Positions 61,260 to 64,000 of a stretch of 64,000 nucleotides of DNA are shown here, one piece after another (positions within the stretch are counted from its first letter, which is position 1; every line of letters begins with the position of its first letter). Source of the stretch: Corallium rubrum (taxonomy: Eukaryota; Cnidaria; Anthozoa; Scleralcyonacea; Coralliidae); NCBI GenBank assembly GCA_964035015.1, contig OZ035998.1, positions 26,472,917-26,536,916 of the forward strand, in the 5' to 3' direction. The notes beneath the pieces were generated by a model. The model worked only from the letters and a program-made list of their open reading frames with translations, made no database searches and had not been told where the DNA came from. The position numbers and the translations under genes were made by a program.

Positions 61260-61990
61260 TTTAAGAAGTCATTCAAGGCTTTCATTCAGACATGACGTAT
61301 AACAGTTGAAATATAGAACGGAGGACTTTGCTGGGAATTCAACGTCCGAGTGACGGGAGCGGTGTGGCTGTTACGAAAAATCCTAGTATCACCTAAATAT
61401 CAAATAATTTCTCTTATTTCATGAATTTTAATGTATACAACGTCACCGTGTCATTAATCGAAATGAGATGGTCTCTGACGTCATAACCAGGGTACGGCAT
61501 CTCCATGCATTACAAAATCACTTATTCCTTGATGTTTGCTTGACATAAAATGTTCGGTGTCACGAGGTGTTTTGATGTGCACAGTTTCAAGTGATGAAAA
61601 TCGTTGAACAAATTTGGAAAGAAATTTTAAAACAAATTGAAATATCTCGAAAACGAAGAAAAATACGGAAAAGTTGTAAAAGACTTTTTCTTCAAATTAG
61701 ACACACCTAATTTATACTGTAAACTCCCTTTAAACATATATTACATTACATATAACATAAAATACGATATTTCACTTCGAATATCCAATAAAAATTGTGC
61801 TTGTTTATTTTCTTTAGTTGCAGTGAAAACAGAGCCTCATTTTAGATTGTTCATGTTAGTGGTTATGAAATAAACAGAACACATGCATAGCTGCTTGGAG
61901 ATATGGAATTTAACTTCTTGTGTGTTCAATTAATCTGACACTTGCAACGTACCACGTATTATTAGGGAGTTTTAGCAAACGCGACGCGGA
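61260..61990. other. AT-rich spacer
   Basis: A 78-codon plus frame (61,637-61,873) has no motif. No element boundary seen. Confidence 0.4.
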
Positions 61991-61999
61991 CGTCAAGAC

Positions 62000-62152
62000 G
62001 ACGTGAAAACGCGCGATTAGGACTGAAACTAGCAATATTTCACTTCCGGCCTTTGAGACAACGTCGGGCTCGTCAAGTTCAGGACGCCATTTGCCTTGTT
62101 TTCACGTACTGGTGGGAACGTCAATTAAAAAAGAACTAAAAACAAGTAAAAG
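62000..62152 (+). other. Possible first, non-coding exon of the Myb/SANT-like gene
   Basis: A CpG-richer stretch (GACGCGGACGTCAAGACGAC) ends at AAAAG followed by GTAAGAAA, a consensus donor at 62,153. It would precede the coding start at 62,458. Purely inferred from position. Confidence 0.3.
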
Positions 62153-62457
62153 GTAAGAAATTTTCATATTAATTTCATTTAGTGATATTTACATGGTAGA
62201 AAACAATTTATATTTGGCCATCACTTGTTTCTATCAAAGTAAACATACAACGTTTTGTAGCGAAACATCTTTTCTACATTATGTATAAAACAGAAACCTT
62301 TTTGTAATAATTATAAACCTGCTTTATATGTAAAACGTGGATAACTTTTACTAAAGTTTCACACTCTTCCAAAAACTAAGCAAAAAATAACATTCAGTCA
62401 TTCTTTGTCTTACAAATTTATGTATTTTATATTAAAACAAAGACATTAAAACAAGAC

Positions 62458-63611
62458 ATGTCAGAAGACAGTCAAGACAGACAGAAAAGGTAAGCCGATT
62501 TAAGCAAAATGTTGTCACACTATAAAACGAATAAAATTTTACTATTTCTTAGTGGGGATTAGGTATACTGTAAAATAAACTGTACTGGCCAACATTCAAT
62601 GTACATATATATTAAGTTAACTTCACTAGGCAATTTATCTGACATATACGAAGCCTTGCAATTTGTGCAGTGAAAAGAAAACAATTGAGTTATTGCAATT
62701 GGCGATCCTAATTACTGGTATTATATATAACAGTAGATGTATTGTAGAGTTTTTATGCTTAGGCCTATTTTTTCCTTTTTATGAAATGTAAGTTATGTAT
62801 ATAACTGTTTTGCAGTGAAAACCCCTCTGCAACTCATCTTTGACAAAGTAGTCCCCTGAAATAATTTTTTATTGCATTTTTTAATTCATTAGTTTATTAC
62901 CCTTCCTATGTGCCATTCTAGGGCAGTAATGTCATGGACATCAGACAAAGACGTAATGATGTTAAGGGGAGATTGTAGCTGAGGGGGTTTACTACAACAG
63001 GTTTGGAAGCAGAGAGAGGGGAGCAGCTTTGCAGACTGTTGCTTCAAGCTTAAACTGCTACGCTGAGTTTGATGTGACAGCAAGGTCTGTAAGAGACAGA
63101 TATGGGATCCTGGTTAAAAAGCACAAGTCAAAAAACTAACGAGAAAAGAAGGAAAGTGGTGGGGCAGGGAAAGAGCCAACTGAAACTGAGATGCTTTTAG
63201 AAGACCTGATAGAAATTGCAAATGCAACTGGAAAAAAGTGTGAGGTGGAGAATGAGAAGAAGAAGGAAGTAAATGAAGAAGACAGGAAGAAGGCAATGGA
63301 TATGCGGGACAAGGCTATGGAGGGGTTTGGGCAAACAAGAAAGAGACACCGTGATGCCATGGACCAGGATGGATCTGATGATTTAAACAAGAAGGGTACC
63401 TGTTCAGAGAAGATCATCATCAGATACACTTCAATGGCTGCGGGAAAAAGGAGTTGAAGAAAAAATGCTGAGAGAAAAGGAGTTAGAGCAGAAAAAAGAA
63501 GAATTGGAACTAATGAAGAATCAGCAGGAATATGCCTCTCATCAGTTACAATTACAGCAGAAAAACCAAGAGGACATATGAAAATAATGCAGAAGCAGAT
63601 GCTATTACAAA

Positions 63612-63642
<31 letters not shown>

Positions 63643-63727
63643 ACAGCAGCAGCAGCAATTCTTGGTGATGCAGCAGCAAATGTTGGCAGCTCTACAGCAA
63701 CTGAGTAATCTAAAGAAAGAGCACTAA
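62458..63727 (+). pseudogene. Myb/SANT-like DNA-binding protein with coiled coil and poly-Q, broken
   Basis: Exon 62,458-62,489 (MSEDSQDRQK) ends at a good donor; an acceptor (CTATGTGCCATTCTAG) opens the next exon at 62,922 in phase. It encodes RAVMSWTSDKDVMMLR, then a one-base insertion in a G run (about 62,966) shifts the frame. IVAEGVYYNRFGSRERGAAL and FDVTARSVRDRYGILVKKHK complete a Myb/SANT-like domain. A TAA at about 63,140 is next, then an acidic/Lys-rich helix (63,191-63,400), a coiled coil (LREKELEQKKEELELMKN) and poly-Gln (63,613-63,690) to a stop at 63,727. Domain order is known from cnidarian multi-copy regulators or Harbinger-type partners. Confidence 0.72.
63612..63690 (+). repeat. 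CAG/CAA repeat
   Basis: About 20 near-consecutive CAG/CAA codons in the broken Myb/SANT-like gene, a typical length-variable tract. Confidence 0.9.
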
Positions 63728-64000
63728 TGTTTTTATATGACCTATCTTCCTTTTCAGTATCATTAATGTTGAAATTTGTAGTCAAATTCACTTGAAATTA
63801 CGATTTTATTCGTTGTAAAATATATTTGAGTTATTGATGTTCATGTGTTAATATGACTTTTATTATTTATTGGTACAATTTTGTTAAAACAAGATATAAG
63901 GTACAACATAAATATATTTAATTAATTACTGTACATGCTAAATTTTTTACAGTGGATTAAATAAATATTCATATTCATAAATTATATATTTCAATTTTAT
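63728..64000. other. AT-rich 3' flank
   Basis: Several AATAAA-like signals (for example 63,959) but no gene. Confidence 0.5.

Noticed and set aside
1-64000. CRISPR arrays, operons or bacterial-type regulatory sites
   Set aside because: The regular repeats seen are SINE units, minisatellites and microsatellites; introns and retroelements show the DNA is eukaryotic.

Overview
The window looks like intergenic, transposon-dominated DNA from an animal, most likely a cnidarian (anthozoan coral or anemone). That is an inference from the mix of element families (CR1/L2-like LINEs with an SGNH-esterase ORF1, DIRS-like, Penelope-like, BEL/Pao, Ty3/gypsy, Polinton-like, Helitron-like, tRNA-derived SINEs), the AT-rich composition and spliceosomal introns; no database was available. 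Almost all long reading frames belong to mobile elements. Host coding DNA is scarce: a candidate two-exon small membrane protein gene (5,092 to 3,794, minus) and a broken Myb/SANT-like gene with a good splice structure at the right edge (62,458-63,727).

Layout. 1-9 kb: a 5'-truncated Helitron-like repeat, LINE pieces, the two-exon gene with an intronic SINE, hairpin-rich repeats, and the 5' half of a DIRS-like element on the minus strand. 9.07-9.73 kb: a 277-bp-period tandem array of a tRNA-derived SINE, lying exactly at the junction of two truncated LINEs. 9.73-25.9 kb: one minus-strand LINE used as a landing pad. A complete gypsy element with very short LTRs (11,090-15,645, TSD GACAG) and an 8.5-kb Penelope-like unit (16,197-24,742, 13-bp TSD) sit inside it. 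The Penelope unit holds a Polinton-like element (17,332-23,524, 6-bp TSD GCGGTC), whose ATPase gene is split by a 1.1-kb inverted-repeat DNA transposon carrying a RecQ-like fragment. That is four levels of nesting, each with a visible target duplication. Hammerhead-ribozyme-like motifs lie in the Penelope termini.

26-43 kb: an RNase H1-N-domain/coiled-coil pseudogene, an isolated Polinton DNA polymerase B fragment split cleanly by a Helitron-like element (itself hit by a MITE), a BEL/Pao fragment split by a miniature Penelope copy, a LINE endonuclease fragment, a degenerate hAT transposase, several foldback MITEs and a perfect 57-bp palindrome. 43-50 kb: a gag-protease retroelement whose polyprotein has both a CCHC knuckle and a MYND-type finger, the 3' half of a DIRS-like element with RNase H, tyrosine recombinase and a textbook B1-A2-B2 split direct repeat, then a full Helitron-like copy and another LINE. 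50-62 kb: SINE inverted pairs, foldback elements (one with TTAA duplications), two more Helitron-like copies and other dispersed repeats. The genes do not form a pathway; the main story is layered transposition, with nearly every family showing loss of autonomy (frameshifts, stops, truncations, missing polymerase).
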